From assembly GCA_005879245.1 (NCBI GenBank), contig VBLA01000167.1, forward strand, positions 9,324 through 15,515: 6,192 nt of DNA. Direction: 5' to 3'. The notes under the pieces were generated by a model, which was not told the DNA's origin, did no database searches, and saw only the letters and a list, made by a program, of their open reading frames with translations. The first letter of the stretch is position 1; each line of letters opens with the position of its first letter. This document shows, piece after piece, positions 1 through 5,935 of the stretch. Source of the DNA: Deltaproteobacteria bacterium. GTDB lineage: Bacteria > Desulfobacterota > Binatia > DP-6. A program made the position numbers and the translations under genes.

Positions 1-462
1 ACCTCGGCGGACGCCGCGGGGTTCCCGATCGCCGCCTTGCTGTTCACGGCCGACGAGGTGGCCGCCGGCGACATCCCGCACGCGATCCGCTTCATCCTCC
101 CGAACGACCGCATGCGGGCCGGCGACTACGTCCACCCGGCGTCGCACGCGGGCGGGCCGTCCGGCGGGGCGAGCCTGCCGCCGTATGGCGTCCGCTTCCG
201 TCTCCGCGCGGACTTCCCCCTGGCCACGCTGCCCTCGGAGGGCGCGCGGGTGATCGCCCGGGCGATGCAGCGGTACGGGATGTTGCTCGCCGACGGCGGC
301 AACATCGCCCTCACGGCAGCGAGCGACACGTTCACGACGCACACGTGGGACGAGGTGGGCATCGACTCGCACTCGCTCTTCGGCATCGCGGTGACCGACA
401 TGGAGGTCGTCGACCTCGGACCGACGATCCCGCTCACCTACGACTGCGTGCGCAACCCCTGA
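1..462 (+). CDS. 3' end of an uncharacterised, probably secreted protein (5' truncated)
   Basis: The reading frame is open from the first base of the window and stops at TGA 460-462, so 153 C-terminal residues are visible and the real start lies upstream. Landmarks in order are SADAAGFP at the window edge, DEVAAGDIPHAIRF about 15-20 residues later, then YVHPASHA, SLPPYGVRFRLRADF and ARAMQRYGMLLADGG. I recognise this order from a family common in soil bacteria (typical form: PGLVRYDEV..G.I.HALRF, then P.G.RFRL, then YG.ILADNG). These proteins are usually annotated hypothetical and often carry signal peptides. The function is unknown to me, and any enzymatic label would be a guess. The familiar LPGLVRYDEV stretch reads IAALLFTADEV here, so this copy is somewhat diverged. 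The gene is convergent with the amidohydrolase remnant, with 9 bp between stop codons and no room for a terminator. Confidence 0.8.
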   Translation, partial: TSADAAGFPIAALLFTADEVAAGDIPHAIRFILPNDRMRAGDYVHPASHAGGPSGGASLPPYGVRFRLRADFPLATLPSEGARVIARAMQRYGMLLADGGNIALTAASDTFTTHTWDEVGIDSHSLFGIAVTDMEVVDLGPTIPLTYDCVRNP

Positions 463-471
463 ACGTTCCCC

Positions 472-1541
472 TCACGCGTCGGTGTGCCCGCCGATGCGAT
501 ACAGCTCGGCGGCGTTGAGCGCGAGGATCCGCTGCTGCTCGTCGGCCGGGACGGCGTGACACATTTCCCTCACGCTCTTCCGCGAGTAGGGCCAGTCGGT
601 GCCGTGGTGCGGGTAGTCCGTCGACCACATGAGGTTCCTGACGCCGCAGGCGTGGCGGTTCCGGACGGCGTACTGGTCGAGCATGAAGGTGATGCGCCAG
701 TTGCGGTAGAAATACTCGCTGGGCAGCAGGGCGAGCTCGCACTTCGTCCAGTGCCGGTTTCGCCAGTAGCGGTCGTCCATCTGCTCGAGGAGGTAGGGCA
801 GCCAGCCGGCGCCGGCCTCGGTGCAGGCGAAGCGGAGCCGCGGGAAGCGGTCGAAGACGCCGGAGAAGATCGCCTCGGCAATGACGCGCGGCATGTCGAG
901 CATGCCCGTGGTCGAGAGGCCCGGGATGTCGCCGCCCTGCTTGCCGGTCAGAACGGGTCGTCCTCGGGGGAGATCTGGTCCTTCGCGCTGGGCCAGCACT
1001 GGATGACACAGCCCTTGGCGCCGAGCGCGTGGACGCGACGCAGCTCGCGAATGGCGGCCTCGACGCCGAGGCCCGGGATGTAGCCGAGCCCGATCAGCCG
1101 GCCCGGGTCAGCGGTGCAGAAGTCCTTCAGGAGCCAGTCGTTGTAGGCGCGGAAGCCGGCCAGGTGGAAATCGGGATCCTTGTGACGCAGGAAGAGGCCC
1201 ATCGGCCGGGAGGAGCCGAAGAGGACCTCCGCATCGACGCCGTCCGCGTCCTGCTCCTTCAAGCGGGGCCCGCCCTGGAAGAAGCCGGGCATGGTCGACT
1301 CGTACCGCACGCCGGTCCACCTGATCTGCTCTGGCGTCTTGCCGGCGGCCGTGTAGATGCCGAGGGGCGCGGGCTTGGCGTTCCGCCCGAACTGCCAGGC
1401 GTCACCACCTTCCTCGTCCTTCACGAGGCGCGGGGTATCGGGATGGTCGCGGAACTCGGCTGGCATCCAGCGCGACCAGAGGTCGGGGGCCTCGACGACG
1501 TGCGAATCGGCGGACACGAGCTTCAGCTCTCGGGTGGCCAT
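472..1541 (-). pseudogene. Amidohydrolase family 2 (TIM-barrel metal-dependent hydrolase), frameshifted with probable internal deletion
   Basis: Two frames together make one protein. From ATG 1541 the first frame gives 197 residues with the family's N-terminal metal motif SADSHVVEAPDLW (D12, H14), the DADGVDAEV helix and RAYNDWLLKDFC, and stops at 948-950 just after SPEDDPF. The second frame resumes at LTGKQGGDIPG, near 955, and carries FDRFPRLRFACTEAGAGWLPYLLEQMD and LMWSTDYPHHGTDWP (the last-strand Asp), ending at TGA 472-474. Intact relatives, from family knowledge, continue DPFW.AA...PV.(L/H)HVG and some 30-40 residues before the part that resumes here. That stretch, which holds the strand-5 His metal ligand, is absent. 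Total span is 1070 nt, not a multiple of three. The start is supported by GGAGGAA at 1547-1553. This is either a real pseudogene or an assembly or sequencing error. As read, no active enzyme could be made. Confidence 0.8.
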
Positions 1542-2329
1542 GAGGGTTCCTCCAGGATGAGGCGCACGAGCTCCGCCGTCCGGTCGACGATCCGGCCGCG
1601 GAGACGGGTGCGCACGGCGAGTGGCGCGTCGGTCAAATCGAGCGCGGTCACGACGAGACGTCCCGACCCGTCTTCGTCGATGGCGATCCCCGCCGCGTCG
1701 ATCTCGAACGGCTCCGCGGGGGTGCGGCGCGTTCCGAGGAAGGGGTAGAGGCAGCGCACACCGAGCAGCTCGACCACGGGGACTCCCGTCCCGCGCGTGA
1801 TGATCTCGCGCGCGGCGGCGGGGAGCGGCTGCTCGTCGAGTGCCACGAGGAGCTCGATGCCGAACCGCTCGCCGAGCGCGCCGTCCGCCCGGGTGGCGAG
1901 GCGGAGGAGCTCCGCGCGGGGTCCGACCACGAGGGACGGCCGAACGAGCGACCAGACGTCCGTGGCCCGGGTGAACACCGTGTCGTTCTCCAGCGGCCCG
2001 ATCGGCACGTCGAGGCTCCGCCCGAGGTCGAGCACGTCCGCGAGGGCGAGCGCACCCAGCGGGGCGAGCGCGCCGGGCAGGAGGTGGCTCACGGCGCGGG
2101 CCCGGTCGATGCCGAGGCGCGCGAAGGCACCAGCGCCCCGCCGCGCGTGCGCGGCGAGGTCGTCGGCGGTCCAGGCGTTGAGGAAGACGTCGCTCCCGAG
2201 CCGATAGCTCCCGACGCGGAGCCGGGCGGGCGAGGGGCGTCGGTAGCTCCCGAACGGAGGATGGGCGAGCTGATCGGCGAGCAGGTCCGTCTCCTCGCGG
2301 ACGGGGATGGATCCGGCCGAACCGGCCAT
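1523..2329 (-). CDS. Degenerate PaaK-like adenylate-forming protein (phenylacetate-CoA ligase relative), short
   Basis: The product has 268 residues. The opening SIPVREETDLLADQLAHPPFG matches in style the PaaK region PxTxKxDL....P.G. WTADDLAAHARRGAGAFARLGI (about 53-74) matches the TreDLe.w...mar.laaaGv segment that follows the ATP-binding loop. Near the end GRLVVTALDLTDAPLAVRTRLRG (about 223-245) resembles GelV.T.L....P.iRYRTGD of adenylating enzymes. The loop itself (SSGTTGKP in relatives) is replaced by VGSYRLGSDV (39-48), lacking the Ser/Thr/Gly/Lys pattern. The product is also well under the roughly 430 residues of PaaK and lacks the C-terminal lid domain. Assignment is by eye from motif order. 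I infer that it cannot adenylate substrates and may be a binding or accessory subunit, or a decaying gene. It starts 15 bp after the zinc-ribbon gene and overlaps the amidohydrolase start. The ribosome site is weak (GAGGGG about 20 bases upstream), which fits coupling to the previous gene. Confidence 0.55.
   Translation of the reverse strand: MAGSAGSIPVREETDLLADQLAHPPFGSYRRPSPARLRVGSYRLGSDVFLNAWTADDLAAHARRGAGAFARLGIDRARAVSHLLPGALAPLGALALADVLDLGRSLDVPIGPLENDTVFTRATDVWSLVRPSLVVGPRAELLRLATRADGALGERFGIELLVALDEQPLPAAAREIITRGTGVPVVELLGVRCLYPFLGTRRTPAEPFEIDAAGIAIDEDGSGRLVVTALDLTDAPLAVRTRLRGRIVDRTAELVRLILEEPSWPPES
1547..1553 (-). promoter_or_regulatory. Ribosome binding site of the amidohydrolase gene
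   Basis: On the minus strand GGAGGAA is followed by five bases and then ATG at 1541. It lies inside the last codons of the upstream PaaK-like gene, whose stop is at 1523-1525, so the two genes overlap by 19 bp and are probably translationally coupled. This site selects ATG 1541 as the start even though the same frame stays open much further upstream. Confidence 0.75.
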
Positions 2330-2344
2330 GGGTGCTCGGATCGC

Positions 2345-2563
2345 CTACCCCTCGCCGCACATGCCGCGGCGCGGGGCGCCGCAGGCGCCGCACGGGCCGG
2401 ACTCGGGGGCAGCGCCGGTGCGACCCACGGCGAAGGCGGACAGCAGGCGAGTCACCTGCGGGCTGGCGCACGACGGGCACGTGACGCCGCTCGCCGCGGC
2501 TGCCGACGTCAGCTCCTCGAACTCCTGTTCGCAGGCAGCGCAGCGATAGTCGAAGAGAGGCAC
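2345..2563 (-). CDS. FmdB-type zinc ribbon protein
   Basis: This 72-residue product begins MPLFDYRCAACEQEFEEL, the hallmark of the FmdB / CxxC_CxxC_SSSS family (usual form MPxYEYxCxxCGxxFE). Four cysteines form two pairs, C8/C11 and C29/C32 (CPSC), expected to hold one zinc. A second cysteine cluster at C58, C61 and C69 (CGACG...MCG) near the C-terminus is common in the family. The start is GTG at 2563, chosen because the conserved MP-LFDY begins there. The preceding bases show no Shine-Dalgarno sequence and a promoter-like element lies just upstream, so the transcript may be almost leaderless. It is the first gene of a tight minus-strand operon with the PaaK-like and amidohydrolase genes. 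Small zinc ribbons in such operons may act as accessory or regulatory subunits of acyl-CoA or hydrolase enzymes, but that role is an inference. Confidence 0.85.
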   Translation of the reverse strand: MPLFDYRCAACEQEFEELTSAAAASGVTCPSCASPQVTRLLSAFAVGRTGAAPESGPCGACGAPRRGMCGEG

Positions 2564-2571
2564 CGGGCGGC

Positions 2572-2601
2572 AATATGCGAAAAGAAGCCGTCCCGATTCA
2601 A
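2572..2601 (-). promoter_or_regulatory. Candidate sigma-70 promoter of the zinc-ribbon operon
   Basis: On the minus strand TTGAAT (2596-2601) and CATATT (2572-2577) are separated by 18 bases. Each matches four of six consensus positions, and they sit in the only AT-rich patch between the DUF3237 stop and the GTG at 2563. The expected transcription start is within a few bases of the GTG, which would explain the missing Shine-Dalgarno sequence. The sigma factor preferences of this organism are unknown. Confidence 0.35.
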
Positions 2602-2621
2602 GCGCTCCTCGATCCGCCCGG

Positions 2622-3044
2622 TCACCTCACCTCGTAGACCTCGTAGGTGACGACGTTGCCGACGAGCCTCCCCTTCGCCACCGCCTGGATACGATTCAAC
2701 CAGCCGTAGCGCTCGTCGCCCGTCTCGAATCGCGGCGCCGAGTAGACCGGTCCGCCGCCGAGGCCCTGGCTCGTATCCACCCGACCCCCGTACTGGACGA
2801 GGACGAGCGCCCCGTCCCCCGTCTCGAGGGTCACGCGCACATCGAGGGTGCCGGTCCCGTCGGGGCCAACCGCGAGCCAGTCGGCGGCAGCTGCCCCCTT
2901 CTGGCGCGCCGTGAACCGCGGGCCCTCCCAGCAGAACTCGACGATCTCGAAGATGACGCGCGTGCCGACCGGCGTGTTGGGGAGCATGAGCGGCGCGGCC
3001 AGCGTCGCGGTTGCCGTGGCGAGGGGGACCAGCTCGATCGCCAT
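2622..3044 (-). CDS. DUF3237 family protein
   Basis: The 140-residue product has the DUF3237 pattern from end to end. It opens with an N-terminal strand (IELVPLATATATLAAP) and a central WEGPRFTARQ (39-48), corresponding to the family's v.GPr..G. These are followed by DWLAVGPDGTGTLDVRVTLET (55-75), DGALVLVQYGG (77-87), and the signature APRFETGDERYGWLNRIQAV (103-122), ending YEVYEV. The family is a small beta-barrel of unknown biochemical function, usually cytoplasmic, and found near catabolic genes in Proteobacteria and Actinobacteria. Length matches the family norm. I chose ATG 3044 over GTG 3050 because GGGAGG lies five bases before the ATG but would abut the GTG. It is separated from the zinc-ribbon gene by 58 bp containing a candidate promoter, so it may be an independent unit. 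Confidence 0.88.
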   Translation of the reverse strand: MAIELVPLATATATLAAPLMLPNTPVGTRVIFEIVEFCWEGPRFTARQKGAAAADWLAVGPDGTGTLDVRVTLETGDGALVLVQYGGRVDTSQGLGGGPVYSAPRFETGDERYGWLNRIQAVAKGRLVGNVVTYEVYEVR

Positions 3045-3049
3045 GAGCA

Positions 3050-3055
3050 CCTCCC
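3050..3055 (-). promoter_or_regulatory. Ribosome binding site of the DUF3237 gene
   Basis: GGGAGG on the minus strand, five bases before ATG 3044. It decides the start, because the in-frame GTG at 3050 overlaps the site itself. Confidence 0.75.
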
Positions 3056-3067
3056 GTGTGGCCGCGC

Positions 3068-3097
3068 AGTATCGGTCCGGAAGGTGCGCGAAGGCAA
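3068..3097 (-). promoter_or_regulatory. Candidate sigma-70 promoter of the DUF3237 gene
   Basis: On the minus strand TTGCCT (3092-3097) and GATACT (3068-3073) are 18 bases apart, each matching four of six consensus positions. They lie in the 64-bp gap between the large secreted-protein stop and the DUF3237 start. Transcription would begin near 3061, leaving a short leader that contains the GGGAGG ribosome site. I see no terminator for the upstream gene in this gap, so read-through is possible. Confidence 0.35.
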
Positions 3098-3108
3098 TCG
3101 ACCCCGAC

Positions 3109-5394
3109 TCAGGGGCCGCCGGCCGCGTGGAGCGAGCTCAGGGCGCCGCTCGCGCCGGCGACCGCGTCTCCCAGCCGGCCGCCGAGAGCGGGGGCGACCT
3201 GCTTCTTCTGCCGGGCCGTGGCGAGCAGCCGGCCCAGCGCGCCGAGCTGCTTGCCGGCGCCCTTCAGCATCTTGTCCTGGCGCTTCCCGTGTGCGCCCGC
3301 GGCCCGCTCGACCTGGGCCCGGGCCTTGCCGAGCACCCGCGTGAGGCTCTTCCGCAGGCCCGAGGAGATGTCTCCCGTGGCGGCTCCCGAGAGCGCGGCG
3401 TCGAGCGTGTCGAAGCGACAGGTGACGCTTGGGAACCCGATGAGCGGTGTGTGGAGATAGCCCCGCACCGGGTCGCAGACGCCGTCATCGGTGCAGAGGT
3501 CCCCGTCATCGCCGGGGGGCGGCACGCCCGCCACGCAGGCGCCGCCCGCGCACGTCTCGACCCCGTTGCACACGTTCTCGTCGTCGCAGCCCGCGATGCC
3601 GGCGCCGGCGAGCGGTGCGTGCACACATCCCTCGACCGCGTCGCAGGAGTCCTGGGTGCACGGATTGCCGTCGTCGCAGGCGAGCGGAGTGACGGCCGTG
3701 CAGAGCCCGGCCAGGCAGGCGAACCCGCCGCACCGGCCGAGGGGGTGGCAGTTCGTGTCGTCGGCGCACGGGACGCAGGTCGCCGGGGCGCCAGACCCGC
3801 AGAAGACGCCGATCTGGCACCGCGAGTCGCAGGCCGCCCCCGGCGTGCCGTTGGTGGCCCCGTCGTCGCACTGCTCGCCCAGCTCCACGATCCCGTTCCC
3901 GCAGACGGCGCCGCAGGGAGGGAGGCTCGAGTCGACGTTGGCGACAGCCGTCGGCGTTATCACCGCGTCCGCCCCGACGAGCGGCGGCCGCGCGGGGTCC
4001 CGGTAGGTGAGCTGGTTCGTGCCCGCCGGCAGCGCCGAGAGCGCGCCGTCGATCGTCATCTGGCCGCTGGCCCGGAAGACGTTCCGTGCCTGGGCGCCAC
4101 TGCTCGCGAACACGGCGCCAGCTGCCAGGTCGACGTCGCAAGCCTCGACCGCCATCTGGCCGCCGAGCAGGTCCCCACCGGCGTGCAGGTTGCCGCCCAC
4201 CGTGACGGGTCCCGCCACCACCGCGCCGGCGAGGGCGTCCACCGCCGTGCTGAGGAGCACGCCCCCGCCGTCGCCGTCGGCGTCGACCTCCGCCAGGGCC
4301 CGCACCTCGCGGCCCGCCTGGGCCCCGAGAAAGCCGCCGCCGCCGTTGCTCCCCCCGTGCAGATCGATGAGCGCGCCCAGGCTGAGGAGCCCGCCGGCCG
4401 TGGCGAAGACGGTACCGCCAAAGGCATCCGAGCCTATCCCCAGCGCGAGGATCTGCTGGGTCTGGACGATGTTCAGGCCCGCCGAGAGATCGATGGCGCC
4501 TCCCTCGCCGTCGGGGGCGCCGCCGGCGGCATTGATCTGCTCGTTCAGCTGGATGTTGCCGCCCGCCGACACGCTCACGTCGCCGCCGAAACCGCCGAAG
4601 TCGGGTGATCCCGAGCCATCGGCGGCGATGCGGCCGCCGACGGTGATGGCCCCGTTCGCGTTGAGCACGAGAAAGCCGCCATCGCTCCCGGCGCCGTTGC
4701 CGCTCACGTCGAGCTTCCCGCCCGTCGACAGGTCGCCGCCGGCCTCGAGATCGATCGAGCCGCCCTTGAGGCCGCCGGACGAGTCGACGAGCGCGCCGCT
4801 TGCCGCGATTGCGCCTCCCGCCGACACTGTCAGGTCGCCGCCCAGTCCGTCGATACCCGCCTCGAGATGCACCTCGCCGGCGAGCGTCACGGCGCCCACG
4901 GCACTGATGCTGATCGAGCCGGCATCGCCGGGCGTGCCCTTGACGAGCAGGTCGCCCGCGCTGTTCACGCTGCCGCCCGCGGTGAGCGTGAGCTGTCCCC
5001 CCGTCGTGGCCGCCGAGAGATCGATACGGGCGCGGATCGGGCCGCTGCGCTCCAGGAGGATGTCCCCCGTGGTCTCGATCGTGACGTTGGCGCCGACGCC
5101 GCTGGCGGGCGCGGTGCAGAGGAGAGCCCCGGCCTGCAGACGCACCGCCGGAGCCTTGATGGTGAGCGAGTTCCCTTCACCAGCGGTCAGGATCCCGCTC
5201 GGCCCGATCGAGAAGGCGCGAGTGCCGAAGTCGAGCGTCGATCCCGGAGCGACGGTGAGGCTCCCCGAGAAGACGCACGGGACGGTCGGGTCCGGGTCGT
5301 CGCAGGGGATGTCGGCGGCAGTCGTCGCCCCCACCCGCGCCGATGCGAGCAGGGCCGCCGCCAGGAGAACGAGGGCAGGGCAGGTTCGCCGCAT
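3109..5394 (-). CDS. Large secreted protein: beta-helix-like glycine repeats, Myxococcus cysteine-rich repeats, basic helical tail
   Basis: The product has 761 residues. Residues 1-23 are a typical Sec signal peptide (MRR, a hydrophobic LVLLAAALLA core, VGA before the likely cut). No lipobox is seen. Residues about 130-415 hold roughly ten repeats of about 27 residues. Each opens with GG plus a short beta-strand and a SAGG-like turn (starts near 132, 158, 185, 211, 239, 270, 298, 326, 353, 377), as in right-handed beta-helix adhesins and other surface proteins. Residues 494-526 form a myxobacterial disulfide repeat (CGNGIVELGEQCDDG, then CDSRC). More cysteine pairs follow to 659, including CDDGNPCTQDSCDAVEGCVH at 573-592. 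Residues 660-755 are Ala/Lys/Arg-rich and predicted helical by eye. Location is probably the cell surface or outside the cell; role and ligand are unknown. No catalytic motif is recognised. The ribosome site is weak (AGG five bases before ATG). It is divergent from the protease-like gene across a 540-bp regulatory region. Confidence 0.85.
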   Translation of the reverse strand: MRRTCPALVLLAAALLASARVGATTAADIPCDDPDPTVPCVFSGSLTVAPGSTLDFGTRAFSIGPSGILTAGEGNSLTIKAPAVRLQAGALLCTAPASGVGANVTIETTGDILLERSGPIRARIDLSAATTGGQLTLTAGGSVNSAGDLLVKGTPGDAGSISISAVGAVTLAGEVHLEAGIDGLGGDLTVSAGGAIAASGALVDSSGGLKGGSIDLEAGGDLSTGGKLDVSGNGAGSDGGFLVLNANGAITVGGRIAADGSGSPDFGGFGGDVSVSAGGNIQLNEQINAAGGAPDGEGGAIDLSAGLNIVQTQQILALGIGSDAFGGTVFATAGGLLSLGALIDLHGGSNGGGGFLGAQAGREVRALAEVDADGDGGGVLLSTAVDALAGAVVAGPVTVGGNLHAGGDLLGGQMAVEACDVDLAAGAVFASSGAQARNVFRASGQMTIDGALSALPAGTNQLTYRDPARPPLVGADAVITPTAVANVDSSLPPCGAVCGNGIVELGEQCDDGATNGTPGAACDSRCQIGVFCGSGAPATCVPCADDTNCHPLGRCGGFACLAGLCTAVTPLACDDGNPCTQDSCDAVEGCVHAPLAGAGIAGCDDENVCNGVETCAGGACVAGVPPPGDDGDLCTDDGVCDPVRGYLHTPLIGFPSVTCRFDTLDAALSGAATGDISSGLRKSLTRVLGKARAQVERAAGAHGKRQDKMLKGAGKQLGALGRLLATARQKKQVAPALGGRLGDAVAGASGALSSLHAAGGP

Positions 5395-5462
5395 CGCGCC
5401 TGGTCGGCCCCAGCAACGGCCGTACCGTGATCGGGCCCCCGCGCGGCACGCGAAGCCCGAGA

Positions 5463-5471
5463 GAAAACGTT
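5463..5471 (-). promoter_or_regulatory. AACGTTTTC motif upstream of the large secreted-protein gene
   Basis: On the minus strand this 9-mer reads AACGTTTTC and lies about 70 bases upstream of ATG 5394. The identical 9-mer lies upstream of the divergent plus-strand gene at 5822-5830, in the same orientation relative to that gene. It could be a shared regulator half-site. It could also be a chance match. Confidence 0.3.
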
Positions 5472-5516
5472 GATCGGACGGGGGGCGAGACGACGCGAAG
5501 CTCGCGCCCCTGCAGG

Positions 5517-5535
5517 CCCGGGCACGAATGCCGGG
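5517..5535. repeat. Short GC-rich hairpin
   Basis: CCCGGGCA and TGCCGGG can pair across a CGAA loop with one bulged G. No T-run follows on either strand, so it does not look like a rho-independent terminator. It could fold in the transcript of either strand. Confidence 0.35.
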
Positions 5536-5557
5536 TCCCAGGGAACGCTCGGGTGGT

Positions 5558-5606
5558 CAGGCACCGGAAGTTCCTTGGCCGTTGGGGGCGTTCACCACGG
5601 TGCCTG
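5558..5606. repeat. Perfect 9-bp inverted repeat with 31-base spacer
   Basis: CAGGCACCG at 5558-5566 is exactly mirrored by CGGTGCCTG at 5598-5606. The right arm ends 25 bases before the ATG of the possible small gene at 5632, so it could act as a leader hairpin or a paired binding site. There is no terminator-like T-run. Confidence 0.5.
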
Positions 5607-5631
5607 CACGGCGACCGCTGGGAGGTTTGCT

Positions 5632-5796
5632 ATGATGATCGCGAGATCAATTCTTTCATTGACTGGACACTCTCCGAGCGAGGACGGCGAGGAGACCGGG
5701 GTCATCCAGTGCCACGCCGGGCGAGCGCGGCGCGATCTGCCGACGTCTATCGCACATCTCATGGCACCCGGGCGCTCGGCATGGGACGTGCCTTAG
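5632..5796 (+). CDS. Possible small hypothetical protein (54 residues)
   Basis: ATG 5632 is preceded by GGAGG at 5621-5625 with a six-base spacer, one of the strongest ribosome sites in the window. The frame runs 54 residues (MMIARSILSLTGHSPSEDGEE... to SAWDVP) and stops at TAG 5794-5796. The frame stays open upstream to about 5470, but nothing supports a start there. There is no recognised domain, no signal peptide and only a short hydrophobic stretch. Residues 1-15 use fewer GC-ending codons than neighbouring genes. It could be a leader peptide or a remnant gene, or chance. Confidence 0.3.
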   Translation: MMIARSILSLTGHSPSEDGEETGVIQCHAGRARRDLPTSIAHLMAPGRSAWDVP

Positions 5797-5808
5797 AGCT
5801 AGCTAGCT
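5797..5808. repeat. AGCT x3 tetranucleotide repeat
   Basis: Three tandem copies of AGCT directly follow the TAG of the small frame and create two CTAG sites, a tetramer that is rare in many proteobacterial genomes. It is self-complementary. The meaning is unknown. Confidence 0.4.
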
Positions 5809-5814
5809 GTGTCA

Positions 5815-5830
5815 GAGAACGAACGTTTTC
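5815..5830. promoter_or_regulatory. Operator-like dyad next to the -35 box
   Basis: GAGAACG-AA-CGTTTTC is a dyad with six of seven positions paired, and it ends three bases before TTGACA. Its right half contains the AACGTTTTC 9-mer that recurs upstream of the divergent gene. The position is that expected for an activator or upstream repressor site. The regulator is unknown. Confidence 0.4.
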
Positions 5831-5833
5831 AAA

Positions 5834-5863
5834 TTGACATCAAACGCCAAATCACCGTACATG
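5834..5863 (+). promoter_or_regulatory. Candidate promoter of the protease-like gene
   Basis: TTGACA at 5834-5839 is a perfect sigma-70 -35 hexamer in an AT-rich patch. The best -10 at 18 bases is TACATG (5858-5863), which matches only three of six positions. Initiation near 5870 would give a leader of about 65 bases before ATG 5936. Confidence 0.4.
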
Positions 5864-5920
5864 CTTCCTCACATGGTGCAGCCTCTGCGGTGCACCCCGG
5901 CGATACCCAAGGACGAAAAC

Positions 5921-5926
5921 GGAGAA
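5921..5926 (+). promoter_or_regulatory. Ribosome binding site of the protease-like gene
   Basis: GGAGAA lies nine bases before ATG 5936. It favours this start over the in-frame ATG at 5873, which would put a 21-residue polar extension in front of a well-formed signal peptide. Confidence 0.6.
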
Positions 5927-5935
5927 GCGCTACAC

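Larger units (their letters stand above)
5395..5935. other. Divergent intergenic region between two exported-protein genes
   Basis: About 540 bp lie between the starts of the large minus-strand gene and the plus-strand protease-like gene. The first 230 bp are very GC-rich and hold several dyads. From about 5620 the composition becomes visibly more AT-rich. The region contains one possible small gene, an AGCT triplet repeat, an operator-like dyad and a good -35 box, each listed separately. Other open frames here look like composition shadows, because they have no ribosome site or recognisable product. I see no convincing -35/-10 pair for the large minus-strand gene. Confidence 0.7.

Noticed and set aside
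463..471. Bidirectional terminator between the convergent genes
   Set aside because: Only nine bases separate the stop codons and no hairpin with a T-run is visible nearby.
940..960. Programmed ribosomal frameshift in the amidohydrolase
   Set aside because: There is no slippery heptamer at CCG TTC TGA, and a shift would still leave out the family's active-site segment.
948..2573. Reading the amidohydrolase frame as one 541-residue protein
   Set aside because: Upstream of ATG 1541 the frame is Arg/Pro-rich noise overlapping the zinc-ribbon and PaaK-like genes. The GGAGGAA site and the SADSH N-terminus fix the start at 1541.
2848..4608. 586-codon open frame on the plus strand opposite the large secreted-protein gene
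   Set aside because: It has no recognisable domains, no ribosome site and an Ala/Arg/Gly-rich composition. It is the antisense shadow of a high-GC gene with strong third-position bias.
4007..5473. 488-codon plus-strand frame rich in Pro, Ser and Ala
   Set aside because: Its proline and serine content mirrors the glycine-rich repeats read antisense. It runs past the true gene start and has no supporting signals.
5517..5606. Rho-independent terminators in the intergenic region
   Set aside because: The dyads have no following T-run on either strand, and both flanking genes point away from the region.
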